Shown piece after piece: positions 35,680-48,433 of a stretch of 64,000 bases of DNA. This DNA comes from Topomyia yanbarensis (taxonomy: Eukaryota > Arthropoda > Insecta > Diptera > Culicidae), in contig NC_080672.1 in the NCBI RefSeq assembly GCF_030247195.1, forward strand, positions 32,247,906 to 32,311,905, read 5' to 3'. The notes beneath the pieces were generated by a model that saw only the letters and a program-made list of their open reading frames with translations, did not search any database and was not told the origin of the DNA. How positions within the stretch are numbered: the stretch's first letter is position 1; the number at the start of each line of letters is the position of its first letter. The position numbers were made by a program, and so were the translations under genes.

Positions 35680-36240
35680 GCATACTCCCTCCGGGCCGGT
35701 ATGATTGTCGATTTTTAGAGTGATTGCATAACCTTTCTGTATGAGAAAGGCAAAAATGTACCAAAGTCCAAAAAAATCAATTTTTGTCAAACATTATTTT
35801 TTTCGAGTTTACATCAAATCTCGATGTTTCATGCATTATAAAGTCATTTGGCATCAAAAATACAAATTTGATTTTGAAAATTTTTCATTTCAGTTTATAT
35901 GGGAATTTGCTGTGTGATTGCACTCTTCAACTCGTAACTCCGGAACCGGAAGTCCAATCAATAAAAAATCAATTGCAGCCGATGGGAAGATTGTACCTTT
36001 CATTTGAGACTAACTTTGTGCAAATCGATCCAGCCATCTCTGATTAACAGAGGTCACATTTTTTCCACATACACACATACACATACATACACACACATAC
36101 ATACACACACATACATACAGACATACATACACACACAGACATTTTCCGATCTCGACGAACTGAGTCGATTGGCATATGACACTCGGTCCTCCCGGTCGGG
36201 ATTAGATTGACGAATTTTAGAGTGAATGAGAAAGGCAAAA
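35680..36240. repeat. Dispersed mosquito repeat with CATA/CACA microsatellite
   Basis: Carries TGAGAAAGGCAAAAA-type phrases (35740, 36225) and a CA/CATA run (36069-36140). Then comes GACATTTTCCGATCTCGACG with CTGAGTCGATTGGCATATGA and CTCGGTCCTCC. A second copy of this block lies at 37640-37790. Frames inside are microsatellite artefacts. Confidence 0.65.
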
Positions 36241-37639
36241 ACATTTTTAGCAAATGTTGAAAGTTATACATTTTTTGGTGCGCAGTTCTATGTTTCATAG
36301 ACATTAAATCAATTTTTACTTCGCTTCCTATTAAATAAAGACCCTTATTACAGTACATCTCTACAAAAACGAGCTCAATTTGAAAAGAAATCTGAGGATC
36401 ATGATTGATTACAGAACTCTGGAATTTTCCATTGGAATGTTTTCAGGCAGGATTTTGATATTGATGCAATTAGACAACTGTGAAATCAAGACCAAAAGAT
36501 CAGTTACATATCAGGACCCCATTCCGACAATTTATCAAAAGTCCTCATGATGTTTGCAAGAACAGAATATCAATGTACGGATCAGATAATTGTTATTGTA
36601 ATGTTGAATTAAATCAGTCAGCATCAATAAATTTTCAACTTCAATCCATTTTTTTGTGTGGTGATGTGGGGGGGGGGGGGGGTTGTATGGTGTTAAACCC
36701 CAAAAGCTTCTCTTGGCTACGCCGTTGCTTGGAATTATTTACTTCGCTTTCATTTTCCGATATGTTTCAGATCGATCCGATGGTTATAAGTTAGAAAAAT
36801 TGCAGTCAGAAGGTTCGCACAAATGAACATTTTTGCACTGATAAGTTATCAAGTTCCTTCCAGACAACTTGGAAGTGTTCGGTGATTATTTCTAGCGGTT
36901 GTAGATAGAAAAATGAAATACAAAATTCGTTTTATCGAAATAATGTTTGGCTTATTTCAATGGATTATTACTATATTGAACAATAAATAGGCGACAAAGA
37001 GTAATCCACAAACAACAAGCCATAACTTTTAAAGTATTCAAAATAGATCTTTGAAGTCTTCAGTAAAGTTATTTGCAAAAGTAAGAGCTACAAATTTGCT
37101 GAAGGCATCATTTCGATATAATCACTTCCAAGAAAATTTGGGAAAATATCTCACTCATAGGGGGATTAATCAGCAAAAGCACAATACCAAAAAAAGGGCA
37201 TATTTCCTCCATTAAATTCACCGAAGATACTATTGACCTGAAATAAGCCGTTTTGGCGTTAAAAATAGATTACATGTTTTTGGTCATATTTCTGGCAATG
37301 GGAAATGATAAAAATCTTTCGTCCGCATTTAATGTTAAATATCTCTTTTGATAATAGTCCGATTTCAACAATCTATAGCTTGTTCGAAAGGTATTCGTTA
37401 AAGCTGTCCAAAAACATATAAATTGCTATTCTATATTGTCAATTTCGGCAGATAATTTAAAAAAAACTGCAAAAACGCCATTTTTACGCATTCAAACATT
37501 CATATCTTCAAAACTAAACATCAGAATCAAAAACAAATTAATAGCGTTCATACTGTTTTTTAGTTCTTTCATTTAAAATTGGTTTGGATAAGATCGGCTC
37601 AGCTATTGCTGAGAAACACGAATGAGAATTTGTCCGTTA

Positions 37640-37790
37640 CATACACACACACAGACACACACACACAGACATTGTCCCAAATCGTCGAGCTGAGTCGATT
37701 GGTATATAAGACTCGGTCCTCCGGGCCTCGGAAAAAATCTTGAAAGTTTGAGCGAATTCTATACATTTATTTTATAAGAAATGTAAAAAT
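37640..37790. repeat. Dispersed mosquito repeat, second copy
   Basis: A CA-rich run followed by GACATTGTCCCAAATCGTCG, CTGAGTCGATTGGTATATAA and ACTCGGTCCTCCGGGCC, matching 36120-36200 in order. Non-coding. Confidence 0.65.
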
Positions 37791-38000
37791 GTTATTGCAC
37801 CATTCAATTCATAACTCAAATATACATCATTAATAGCCACTAACTTGAAATATTTTAAAATCTGTATTTTTTTAATCCTGCCTAGAAGCTATGAATATAA
37901 TTGATAATACAACAAAAATCAACTGCTCATAAAAACTGATCCTGACCTGCTAAGGATAAACGGAAGACGTCATTTTTCATAATTTCTTTCCAAAATATTC

Positions 38001-38170
38001 TTTTTTTTATTTTCGATTATAGAGGTTTCAACCTTAAGGTCATTCGCCTTTTCGGGTTAGATAAATCTCTTATGAAAAATTTCTAACCCTATATGCGGGG
38101 TTGGGACTCGAACCCAGGTGCGCTGCGTACAAGGCAATCGATTTACAAACTACACTACGCCCCCCCCCCC
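38001..38170 (-). mobile_element. tRNA-derived SINE
   Basis: Read on the minus strand it starts after a G-run with GCGTAGTGTAGTTTGTAAAT (A-box-like), reaches a perfect B-box-like GGTTCGAGTCC, then a tRNA-unrelated body (CTAACCCGAAAAGGCG) and an A-rich tail at 38001-38010. AATATT flanks both sides (37994-37999, 38171-38176), a probable short TSD. It resembles common Aedes tRNA-type SINEs by memory. Polymerase III would transcribe it from its internal boxes. Confidence 0.8.
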
Positions 38171-39366
38171 AATATTATTGTGGTTGTTAACCACAATGAG
38201 TTTTTATCTCAACTCTACGCATTCTAAAAAACATTTTAACAAATATTGAAATGTATGCAATTTTTCAATGAGCAAGGTTTTTTTTGGCAATCAACTTAAT
38301 CAAATATCGCTTCGAAGCATTGCCTCTAATCCATATTTCGGAACATCACTTCAAAAAGAGCTCAGAAAAACTCATCAAATATGAGGCTTTGGCTAAAAAA
38401 AGGCCAGAAAAAGGGATCACTGTCTATTTACCAACCTCCCGCGCCTAATATACATAAGCGTGCCATACGCAGTCCGATTAGCTAGCTTGGGTTCTTCCTT
38501 CTCATTTACTCTGCGGTTAGGATAGTAATAAAATCTTAGAAAGCGGTACAAATGTAACCGCATATTTTGTGAGCCTTTGCGGGACTGGACTAGGATTGAA
38601 TAGCAGGAATCCGTATTGTGGTTAAATACGTCAATCTTGAAAAGGCAGGGCCAAATATATAAGTAAACAAATAGGAATTGCGTCTTTCTAAGGCCATAGG
38701 AAATCTACACCGTATCTCAGGAGAATAGGGAAAAACTTAAGGACTAAAAGGGACAATTTTTGCCGTAGCGATATATGAATCGCGCGGGCAACATGTAGCT
38801 TTAAGATAACTTTTGTAAATATTTTCTGAATAAATGAAGTTCCAAAGTTTAAAACAGTGAATCCTCATCAATAAGAGAAAATTCCTTAAAGTGAAAACAG
38901 GAAGAAACAACGGTAGGAAAAGTGGCTAATTCAATTGGTAAGAAAATCAAGCGAACCATCCTTTTCTCTCCTCGTCGTGACATTACAAGTACACTCATAT
39001 TATTTTTAAACCTTAATTATTCTTTTCTGACTTTTAAATTAAAAAAAAAACAAATTAACTTCGGCCAACAAACTGACAGATATCCTACTAAATGACGTAT
39101 CTGCAAGTATCTCGTTCGCCTTATTGGTAACCGGGACAGCACCCCACACAACATGATCCAATACTTTTGGAATCCGCTAGCAGGTTGCAATCCCAATTTT
39201 CATCTACAAACTATGGTAGACCTGATGAGGCAATCCTATAGAGTCGTGAAAGTCGCATGGATTTGGATGTGTTGTTGTTCTAAAACGAAGCAATCACTCT
39301 GAAAAACGTCAACCTAATCCCAGCCAAATTTTTTTTTTCGACTCGCATAAGGTTTCTGGATTTTAA

Positions 39367-40128
39367 CAGGGGCGTAGTTGATGGTTTACGGAGAGGGTTA
39401 CACCCCCCTCTACTGTTCACTCCCCTCCTTTAAAAATCTCCTTAAATCACCCCTCAGACCACCACCTCATACCCCTCCGTTTCAACCCCATCATCTTTAA
39501 ACCACCACTATATTACAAAGCATACCAATTTAAGCTGGGGAGTCGTTCGTTCATGGGACTTTCGCCCTCCTCACATACCCATCCCCGCATGACAAAATGA
39601 GTTAGCAAGCAGATAACATTGATCTAATGCTGATTAGGCTAATGGAGTATGATATTTTTTTGTTTCAAGTGTTTCACCGTCGACACGTAGCTCATCAAGT
39701 TCGTGGCTGGCATGCCATTGTGTATAAGTGCAAAGTGTACTAAGAATGTAATGGACATTTCCACAATTATGTTGAACATAAAAAGCCTCCGTGCCATAGT
39801 TTAGAGAAATGAGAAAGGCACAATTGCACCGCTAGGTGGATTAAAACAGGTTTTTTAATAGTTTCGGGTTTAGAAATAAGAAATGGATTGAGATATTAAC
39901 TCACAGTACTAATCTGCATCAGAAAATGTCGTAACCCGCACAACCCTAAAGATCCTTATTCCCACCATTTTCCAAAAGTATTCTTGTTGCCTAAAATTAT
40001 AGGTTCTCAAGGAAGTGATCAGACGATATACTTCCAAAATTATTATTATTGAATATTTAAATTTTAAGTTTTTTTCAATTCAATTAATTTAGTTTTAACT
40101 CCCAAATCGCCCCGTGGCTACGCCACTG
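39367..40128. mobile_element. Probable hAT-type MITE
   Basis: Ends CAGGGGCGTAG (39367) and, in reverse complement, CAGTGGCGTAG (40128) match in 10 of 11 bases. The flanks GATTTTAA and GATAATTC agree at only about five of eight positions, so the TSD is doubtful. The body is AT-rich and non-coding, with C-rich phrases (ACCCCCCTC) near the left end. Confidence 0.5.
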
Positions 40129-40139
40129 GATAATTCCAA

Positions 40140-40800
40140 CGCGATCATGAAGTTCATACGCCCGTGCATATCTGAACCGTACACTCAATATCACAACCAG
40201 AATAACGGCCCGCTGCTATTAACCTTAAGCAGTGTTTCAGTGGGTGACATATCTCGTCTCTTCTGCAATTGTAGTGAGTGATTCTAGCAGGAAACCTTTC
40301 CGAGAGCCCAGCTCTACAGCTCCAGTAGGACAACTCTAAAAAAAATAATGAACATAAGGACACCATAGCTCAACAACACGTATGGCTTGGTAGATCAAAT
40401 CAAAAAGTGTGTTAATGCAAATATCTGTAATCCTCATCGGCGAAACCATATGTCGGAAACCCAAATTCATTACATTTACTCAGCAATCTATTGGCGACAA
40501 GGTTCCATAGAAGTTGTGACAGCACACCACCTTGAGGACATCCGCAGGCACTCCTTATCTTTATTTGTCTTTACGTAGAGCACAGATGTCGGTTGCTAAG
40601 CATTGCGTATATCCAGTTCGTGATACATGAAGGTACTCCATGGTCTCGAGCTGCTTCCAAAATGGATTCGAATGACACGTTGTCATAAGCATCATCAATA
40701 TATATAAAAACTTCTAAGTTTGATTGCTTTTGCGAGACAGCTTTTTCAATCTTTTAGACAACATTTTGTAATAGGGTGGTAGTAAACCTCGGGATTTTTT
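40140..40800 (-). pseudogene. LINE RT fragment, frameshifted
   Basis: On the minus strand, from about 40790, the reading YIYIDDAYDNVSFESILEAA followed by RDHGVP (about 40705-40620) is RT motif A (usual form FLDIxGAFDNVSF). GCPQGGVLSH (about 40540-40515) is motif B. Then GFADEDY (about 40445) is a decayed YADD block. Stops and frame changes run throughout. It may belong to the same LINE family as the fragment at 30181-30660. Confidence 0.7.
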
Positions 40801-43365
40801 TTGTGCGCTATTTTTCGCCAAAGTGCATAAAATAGTCCATATCACAGTGATCATATATTTTTACTGTAAAATACTGCACAACTGATCGAATAGCAAACGA
40901 AATGCTCGACACGGGAGTGAAATGAAAATTTTGGGGATATTACTTGAGCTCAATTGATTCATTAACCAGCCTACACAACAAATTTACTCTGAATTCAGAA
41001 ATCTAATGTCATAAACAGGACAGGTATTCAGAATCCTTACAATGACTTAATTGCATTCGTTTCGCATATAGCAGATACTGTTAATTAATATCTTGAGAGT
41101 GAGAAATAGCTTTTCAACGCTTGACTAAGCGAAAAATTAGCACCAATTTATTTATAAGAGAAAGAAAGAAAAGCACTATTCCTCCTGCGGCTACGGATCC
41201 ATTCAGCAAACTTACCAAAAATCAAAATGTCACGAAAGCGGAAAAAAATGGAAATCAATTTCGCAAACGACACTACTTGGCCTTTCAGTTTAGTAGAACT
41301 GCGACACTTTCGCCACGCCACGTTTCGCCGAAGCGAACAGCCTGAGTACTTGATGGACGAGTTGTGAATGAGCACCACTCCTGTCCTGGCTGCCCCGTGC
41401 CACCCACCAACCAGGCTCGTTTGCATATATGTATAGGTACTGTTATAGATTGAAGCCAACCCCGTCGCGACTCGTTCTGTTTTGGTTGGCGTTTTAAAGA
41501 AGTTCCCCCTTCTTCTGCCTGCTGGAATCCCGAAGGGAATGTGAATGGTTTGAGAACTACTGCCATGAGATGTGCCAGCTTTTCAATAAACAGTGGCAAT
41601 TTATCAATTTCAATTTAAATGAAGTCAAATTTATCAGATCCCGGCTCGGGGAAAGATTGGCGTGCTGGGAGGCAAACAGAAAAATGGGGACACAAAGTAC
41701 CTTTCGAATGACTTGCATGGGCCAATGAACCTGATGAATCAGCAGTACAAAAAGAACGGGAAACGGTTTTTACGCGGTCTGCCGGTGTGAGTCCAGGATA
41801 CAGTATCATTTGTGGCAGGTCGACAACAGACAAAAATAAAAGCGGAAAGGACAATCGTATGCCCGCAAAAAAAAAAATAAGATTGGTAATGAACATAAAT
41901 ACGGTATTTCATTATCATGATAAAAGCTTTTTCATTATTTGTGATTATGTGCTTGGTGGAACCCGTAGAACCAGTTGCGTAGGAAAACAACATCTAGTTG
42001 GAGCGAAACAAAAAACACAAAGCGAAGCGCTAGGATTGAAGCGATAAACAACAACGAACGTACTAAAACAGGGGGCTACCTTTGGGAACCGTAGAAGGAC
42101 TGACGGAAAGATATGAAATAAAATAACGTGACTGAGACCTGATGGGTGGTCAGATGACGTCAGATTTCTGATGGGGGATGACCTTCGGATGGTGGAAAAA
42201 TAGACACGGAGCAGGTTCGCAAAATGTCAGATATCAATCACAAACTGTTTCTTCTGCAGTCACAGCTTTTATAAGCCAGAAAATAGTTATGGAATTAATA
42301 ACTAGGAAAAAGTTTATCGCCCATGAAAAACTTCCATGAGTTATATTGGATGAAGTTTAGGGACATCACGTGCATCACCAGAATGAAACTCTTTTCATAA
42401 AAGTTCGCTGGAATCTGAATTACTTGTAGACCTAATCACCTATACCAACTTCCTTCAACTTTTTTCAGATTTCGATTCCTTTCATTTCATTATTCAGTCG
42501 GCCTTGTCCAAAACTCAAACCGAACAACAGACGAATAAATCCCTCTAATCGATTTCTCCAACCTAAATCAACCTCAAGGCCAAACGGTTGGAGCAAAATC
42601 CGACCCAAATTCCCGGTTGTTAGAAATCCCCACCGTCTGGTATCCTTGTCGCTGTGGTGGCCTTTAGAACGTGACCTTCGAAAAGGCGAACCAAGTTCGG
42701 GCGGAAAAAACAAAGAAAGACTTATCCGTCGTGTCGCTCCAGGGGAAAACATGAATTTATACGTGTATTTTCCTCTAGTTTGTATCCAATAGCGGATGGT
42801 ACAATTCAACATTCTGCGTTTGGTTTCGAAATCTCCGAGAAACAGTAGTTGCTGGATATATCTGTTTAAACGTGACCTACCAGTGTAATAAAATTATCAT
42901 GATACTTTTGGGGTGTTGATTTATGACTTTTTTCATAACGCGAAATCTGAGCTTTCGTTCGTTACTGTCTACATTTGTTTGTGTCAAATGAAATGATAGA
43001 ACTAGCTTGACAAATTCGAAATCACCACAGTCCAGCAAATTCATTTTTTTTTGTTGGTGCAGCTATCTCCTGCCTGAAACATCGTTCAGGTGCCCCCACC
43101 CTCTAATCCCTCTCACTTATATCAATGACCAATGTGTGCGGAATCCGCACACTTTCCATTAATTTTCAGCTTTCTCGACACTACACAATTTATCATTTTT
43201 TCGGCCGACGGCCGATGCCCACGACACGACACACACTAGCAGCTGGAGGAGAACCGTGTGGGCAGTACATACATATAGTTCCATATTTCCTGCTGCGTGT
43301 GTCGGATGGATGGAAGCGAAACCCCTCGCTCGACTAGTGCGGTTGTTCGCAGGCAAAACACTCAC
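40801..43365. other. Intron 1 of the Ig gene, proximal part
   Basis: No repeat boundary or exon is supported. Several overlapping frames at 41121-41993 and one at 42465-42812 have low-complexity or unremarkable translations and no splice support. Confidence 0.5.
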
Positions 43366-43462
43366 CATAATTCATGATGAAAACCAGCAGAAATATCACG
43401 AAGCACATCATCGATCTCATATTTTTGCTCATTTTCAGCCTTTTCGTCGCTTCCTGTGCCAT
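43366..43462 (-). CDS. Ig-superfamily adhesion gene, first coding exon (signal peptide)
   Basis: From ATG 43462 (ACGATGG context) the minus strand encodes MAQEATKRLKMSKNMRSMMC, then a hydrophobic run FVIFLLVFIMNY, which is a signal peptide for entry to the secretory pathway. An alternative in-frame ATG lies at 43432. The exon ends ATG|GTGAGT at 43366/43365, leaving one base (phase 1). That base plus the first two of the exon at 9056 make a Gly codon and continue LCNGRPEPF, so the join is in frame. The link across about 34 kb rests on phase, strand and domain order, not on transcript data. Confidence 0.6.
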
Positions 43463-44453
43463 CGTCGGTGCTCCACAGCTGCCGTGTCCGCTACACTTCG
43501 GCTCGGATATCCTGTCGATGGAGAAGAAAAGAACAAACAAACAGGCGAAATTAATGAAATGAATAAAGTGTTACGGGGGGGCGGTTTTGTGAAGTGAGAA
43601 AAATCGGCTGCTTTCCGGTATTATTCCACAAAACAACAAGCCGAACGGGAAGGAGGATTCGATACATTTTCTCGGCTGAAAGCAGATCATCCTGCAACAG
43701 CGTTACCGGTGAAGCGAAGGTGAGGTCCGAAATCACGCTATTATAACACAGCGGGATCATTAAGAAAACGTAATTAATTAATGGTTTGTGCTTGAGGCAT
43801 CAATGTGTGTGTGATTGTGTTTTTGTGTGTGTCCGTCACCCGTCGTGAAATGGCAGTGATTTGTGTTTCGAAAGGGTACCTTGTTGTGCCACGGGCTGAC
43901 TGACGGACTTGGCATCGCTGACGACGCCGGAGGGGTTCGAGTTCTGGTACTGACGACCGGGGTTTTAAGGTTTGCTCAGGGTTTTAGTTAGGTGTTTGTG
44001 GCAATTTAAACTGCTGATTTAAAATTTTCATTTCATCGTCAATTAAAGTAAAGCCCTAGATCACAAATCGTTATGAATCTCTTAGTCCTCACGCTTTCCC
44101 TAGTACATCGCGAATTATAATTGAGTCAAAATTTGTAACACGAGTCACTGAAACTTGATGAAATTACAATTTAGATGGACGATTTTTTTTTTTTATTAGT
44201 ATTTGGTATTTTTGCAAAATAAAATCCAAATGTGCTTAGCGGATTAATTTTTAGCCTATTTGTTTAAGAAATACCACGGTCCCGATTCTTCACGAACTAA
44301 CCAGTAATTAAATTTTCGTAAGAGAAAGATTGTTTGTGATTTTTACTCATGAGTAAGGTTACTATTTTGTATCTTGTTCAAAAAATTCTTTATGACAGAA
44401 TGAAACAAAAAGGTGTTCGGGCCCCTTTTTGGTAAAAAATCACATTTTACATA
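43463..44453 (-). promoter_or_regulatory. Probable 5' UTR and upstream region of the Ig gene
   Basis: Upstream of the signal-peptide exon on the minus strand. The frame stays open to about 43540 without an in-frame ATG, as in a leader. I found no convincing TATA box or Inr/DPE pair. A TG-rich run lies at 43804-43832. The promoter may be farther upstream if a non-coding first exon exists. Confidence 0.3.
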
Positions 44454-45334
44454 CCGTAAACCGGGGTGACTTTGATCACTCGAAACTTTTTTCGTAGATC
44501 GCTTATTAAACCAGAATAGACTACCGAATCATTTTAATGTGAAATGATTTTTACTCTAAACTTATAAAATGCTGATTTTTTATACTTATTGGGTATATTG
44601 TTCGGTTTTTGGGTACAAAAACTTCAAAACACCGAAATTTGACTTTCCCTTATTTTTACGAAGCTTCGTAAAGTGTCTATTTTTTATACAACAAATAAAC
44701 TTCAGATTTGAGCAAGAGTAATAAATTACAAGCGAGTTTTTATTTTCCTTTAACTTGGAATGTGTCAATTTTAGATTCAAGATTTTTTGGCAATTATTTC
44801 AAATTATTTTAAGCTAAAAATCGGAACATTTTTAATAGTTCAATATTCCAACGTGTTAAAATGGATGAAACTGTTTGTTCATAGATAAAACACTGAAATA
44901 AAACCATTTTAGTAGTTTAAAAGGTTGTCAGAATATTTTATTCTAGTTGGACACAAATTATACGAATTTTGGTTACTCGAATTTCACAGTACATTCAAAT
45001 ACTTTATATAATACTAATTAACATCTATTTAACAGTGAGTATCTTTCCAGAATTAGTTTAAACAAAGATTTGAATGAAAAACATTGACATCAACAACTTA
45101 ATGTGGGTGAACATGCAGTTTATCAAAGTCACCCCGGAATACGAAAACGGACTTCAACTTGAAATTATGTTTAGAAAAATAGCTGTAAGCGAACAATTTT
45201 ATGTAAAACCATCCAATCTTGTTCTCCATACATCAGTACATGGTTTAAAAATATTAAACTTGAAAAAAATGTGTTGCGTCTAAAAATATGTAATGATTAC
45301 TTCGAAAAGTGATCAATGTCACCCCGGTTTACGG
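44454..45334. mobile_element. Tc1/mariner-type MITE with TA flanks
   Basis: The ends CCGTAAACCGGGGTGAC (44454) and the reverse complement at 45334 match across about 17 bp exactly and then imperfectly through TTGATCACT. TA stands on both sides (44452-44453, 45335-45336), as for Tc1/mariner insertions. A further partial terminal word (ATCAAAGTCACCCCGG) is inside at about 45122. It has no transposase; the 69-codon frame at 45074 shows no domain. Confidence 0.85.
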
Positions 45335-45663
45335 TATTTTTTTAGAAATTCCCCGCCATTTGTAACTACATTTTTCTACGTCAAACGTCACTGTGCACGG
45401 ATTTCGAAAAACGGATTAAAGGCGTAAAACAGCTTGCATTGTCGCGAGTCGGCATCGACGAACATGTCTGTTGCAGCATTTGTTACCAAACGATAATGAA
45501 TGAAAGCGCGGCATGCAAGCGTGGTTAACATTTGTAATTTGTAATTTTGTGATTTTATTGTTAGTACAGACTTTGAATCAGGTCAAGGAAATTTGTTTAG
45601 CATATACCTTTCAAAGCAATATCATATACATATTTATACATCAATTGACTGCAAATAATGTAG

Positions 45664-45900
45664 GGACGGCGCCGGTGGTTGAGTGGTAAGCATGAGTAAG
45701 TTGACCTATGTTCAATCCCAGCCGATGTCGTTGAGATTTTTCTGAGGTGAAAAAATCTGTGGTCACGTCTTCCTTCGAAAGGGAAGTAAAGCCGTTGGTT
45801 CCCGGTTCATGAGTTGATGGATCGATATCTAGTCCAGATAGTTGGAGTCACCTTTCTGCACAGTGGGACGATCTTGGACTTAAGTCCATATATGAAGGTT
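45664..45900 (+). mobile_element. tRNA-related SINE
   Basis: GGCGCCGGTGGTTGAGTGGT holds an A-box-like core and ATGTTCAATCCCAG a B-box-like core about 35 bp later. They are followed by a tRNA-unrelated body (AAAGCCGTTGGTTCCCGGTT, AGTTGATGGATCG). The tRNA-like part cannot fold as a full tRNA. The 3' limit is approximate and no TSD was found. Confidence 0.6.
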
Positions 45901-47575
45901 ACGCGATATTCTCGATAGTATTTTTCTCGTATCAGCTGAGCCATCAGAGATATCCTTGCGAAATTTTAGATAATTTGAACATAAAATAATTTTTGACGGC
46001 TTTTTGAAGGGCATAAGTCAAGTGTTTGTTGCATTATTTGACCATAGGAACTACATCCCGTTATTTTTGTTTTTCAAAGTAATGGTTGATTTTATGCATC
46101 AGAGGTTTTGGCAGCACTGTCTTGTACAAGTCGTCGTTTGTTGAACTCGGTGACATTTTCTCAATTTTTTAAGTGTTATTTGCCATTTAAAAGCTACACT
46201 GCAGATAAGTTTATGAAATGAAGTTTTGTTTTAATCGTTTATGATGAAGTTGAGTTATACGCGAGTGATGTGATTAGGGAATAAGTAGTGAAAAAATACA
46301 GCGGCCATTTTCATCGTCCCGTAAGATGGAGACTATCACAATCAAAATAAGTACCTTTTCATTTCACTGTGTGCTATTTTATACTGAGGGTGCTCGAAAA
46401 AACGTTCCAATGTTTCCCGGCGGAGAAGGTGGAATGCTGTTAAGTCATACATTATTATTCCGACAATCTACTATTCGGATTGTGTATTATATCGGATCTC
46501 CTATATTAATCTAAAAGATTCGAGTCTCCTGCCAAAGCAGTTCGAAGACTTCTCGAACGGCTTGTCACACACTTTACAACTTAAAAGTAAAGATAATTAA
46601 AAGAGAATATTCTAATTTGAAAGTAGAGCGAAAGTTTCACTGAAGCCGGTAATAGTAGTTTTACAGATCGTTTTATATCTTGGTTACACTAACCCTAGAA
46701 CGTTTTACTGGGGTACAAATGTACCCCACGCCTTCTTTGGAGCCGTGTGAAGACGAGAATTCGGCATTTATCGACCTGGGACCCTAACCATAATTGAATT
46801 TAAGGTTTCTAGTAAGAGTAGGAAAAGGTGGTGTAGCCAGTTGGCTTATACTTATTTGCTAAAATTAACAAAATACAGCAGGGCCTGAAAGTATTTTTGA
46901 TTGCTGATGTATTAATGTCCTATGAAACCAGGACGTCTGGTCACATTGACCATTTACGATTTATCATCAGTAATAAAACTGTTAAAAAATTTCTCATCGC
47001 CGCAAATTTCGCTAAACATTTCGCAAATGTCCATCTATTTTTTATGAAGATAGACACTTTAGGTTTCTTTTAGTTTTTCTATTTCTTATAGAATATTTTT
47101 CTGATTTAGACACAGCATTAGTGGTATGTAGTATTTTTTGGAAACGGCACCTTCTAGCATCTGTTTGGAACTGAACGCATGATCCTGTCTGGGTTGAGTA
47201 GTGACTGTTGAGTCTGGTATGATAGTTGATACCTGATGATCCCCGAGAGGAATCGAGGACGAATTGCGGAAGTCGTATCAGCACGAAGAATATGTGCAGC
47301 CTTTTAGATCATTAAATCGTGTTCAGTTTAATGTTGTGTATGGTCTCATTGTATTGATTACTTCCATATGCGCTCATATACTTGGTGACATATAATTTTG
47401 AGTAGAAAATACACTATGTAAGTTATCAATTGAAATGATAACCATATCTTATCATGTGGATAATAATTTGTTCGGTTACTGTCATAAAAATCGACAAAAC
47501 AGACGCTTCTACGTCATTCCTTGAATCTTCTGCATTTTATAGTTTTAACACATTGCATTAAATTAGTTTTTATTC
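45901..47575. other. Non-coding DNA left of the full-length LINE
   Basis: No gene is supported. A short palindromic phrase GGGGTACAAATGTACCCC is at 46712-46729, which may be the end of another MITE whose partner I could not find. Frames at 46326 and 47042 have no recognisable domains. Confidence 0.5.
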
Positions 47576-47598
47576 GGTCTTTCCTTTTTTTTTTTTTT

Positions 47599-48433
47599 AT
47601 TCAATTCGTTTATTTGATAGGCACAAATGCGTTAGCTTGGCGGTGCCAAATTCTTTTGTTTTTACATTTTGGATATCTTAAAACTAGGAGGTTACAATGT
47701 TGAGATATTTTTTTTATACAAGAAAAAAAAAAGTTTACAGCTATCTTAAGACTAGAAATAAGATTCAATATACAAGAGAGGGCCAAAAGATTTTTTTATG
47801 AAAAATTTTAAAACAAGGGATTCAGTTTGATATACAAGAGGGGGAGTAATAGTATTTTACGAAATATTTTACAGTTATCTTAAAACTAACAAAAGGTGGA
47901 ACAAATATTTATGAGAAATTTCACAGATATCTTAAAACTAGGGATACAATTCTATTTACAAGATGGAGGACAAGAGCTTCAATAAAGAGTAAAAATTACA
48001 GCTATCTTTAAACTAGGAATACAGAAATCAAATTTGATTTTTTAACGAAGACTTATGCTTGGTCAAGATATTTCAGAGGGGGGCCTATTTCCACATCAGT
48101 GTAGCAGCAGGTGTATCGAGGACAGGGGAGAGAAGACGTATATGGTGACAGGGAAAGAAGAGCAAAACTTGCAACTATCGCGCAAACGGGAGATCAGCGA
48201 AACAAATTTGCGCCTCAGTCTAGTAAGTCATCGAGTACCGGGTTGGCGGATGGTATTATTCGGACCCGCGGGGAATCCTTAAAAAGTCATCGGACATCAA
48301 GTCGCTCTCGCTTCAGTTTCCTTCTATGCAGGCGTAGTGGTAAAGGCGACGGCGGTTACATAGTGGCACTCTGCAGCTGATCGGTTCCACAAGCAAGAGG
48401 AAATTTCTAAAAACAAGAAATAAAAGAGAGGGG
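47599..48433 (-). other. 3' UTR of the full-length I-clade LINE
   Basis: About 835 bp between the ORF2 stop and the A-tail. It contains several near-repeats of a phrase like AGTTTTAAGATAGCTGTAAA on the minus strand, also present in the truncated copy at 5380-5830. It ends AGGCACAAATGCGTTAGCTT in reverse complement, shared by both copies. This region is presumably what ORF2 recognises to start reverse transcription. Confidence 0.8.

Noticed and set aside
36044..36358. Frame rich in Val-Cys-Met on the minus strand
   Set aside because: Translation of a CA/CATA microsatellite.
38060..38170. tRNA gene on the minus strand
   Set aside because: The A- and B-box-like motifs are present, but the sequence continues into a SINE body with an A-tail and short TSD, and the acceptor stem is not formed.
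41121..41993. Cluster of overlapping frames on both strands
   Set aside because: They overlap in several frames with no domain or splice signal that favours one.
42465..42812. 115-residue minus-strand frame
   Set aside because: Basic, low-information translation with no recognisable motif or exon borders.
43374..43562. Plus-strand frame with a hydrophobic run (LIFLLIFSLFVASC) like a signal peptide
   Set aside because: It is the shadow of the minus-strand signal-peptide exon. The minus strand has the donor site and the in-phase partner exon; the plus strand has neither.
45664..45740. tRNA gene on the plus strand
   Set aside because: The boxes are degenerate and the arms do not pair; a SINE explains it better.
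46712..46729. MITE end at the palindrome GGGGTACAAATGTACCCC
   Set aside because: No partner terminus or TSD could be found within a few kilobases.
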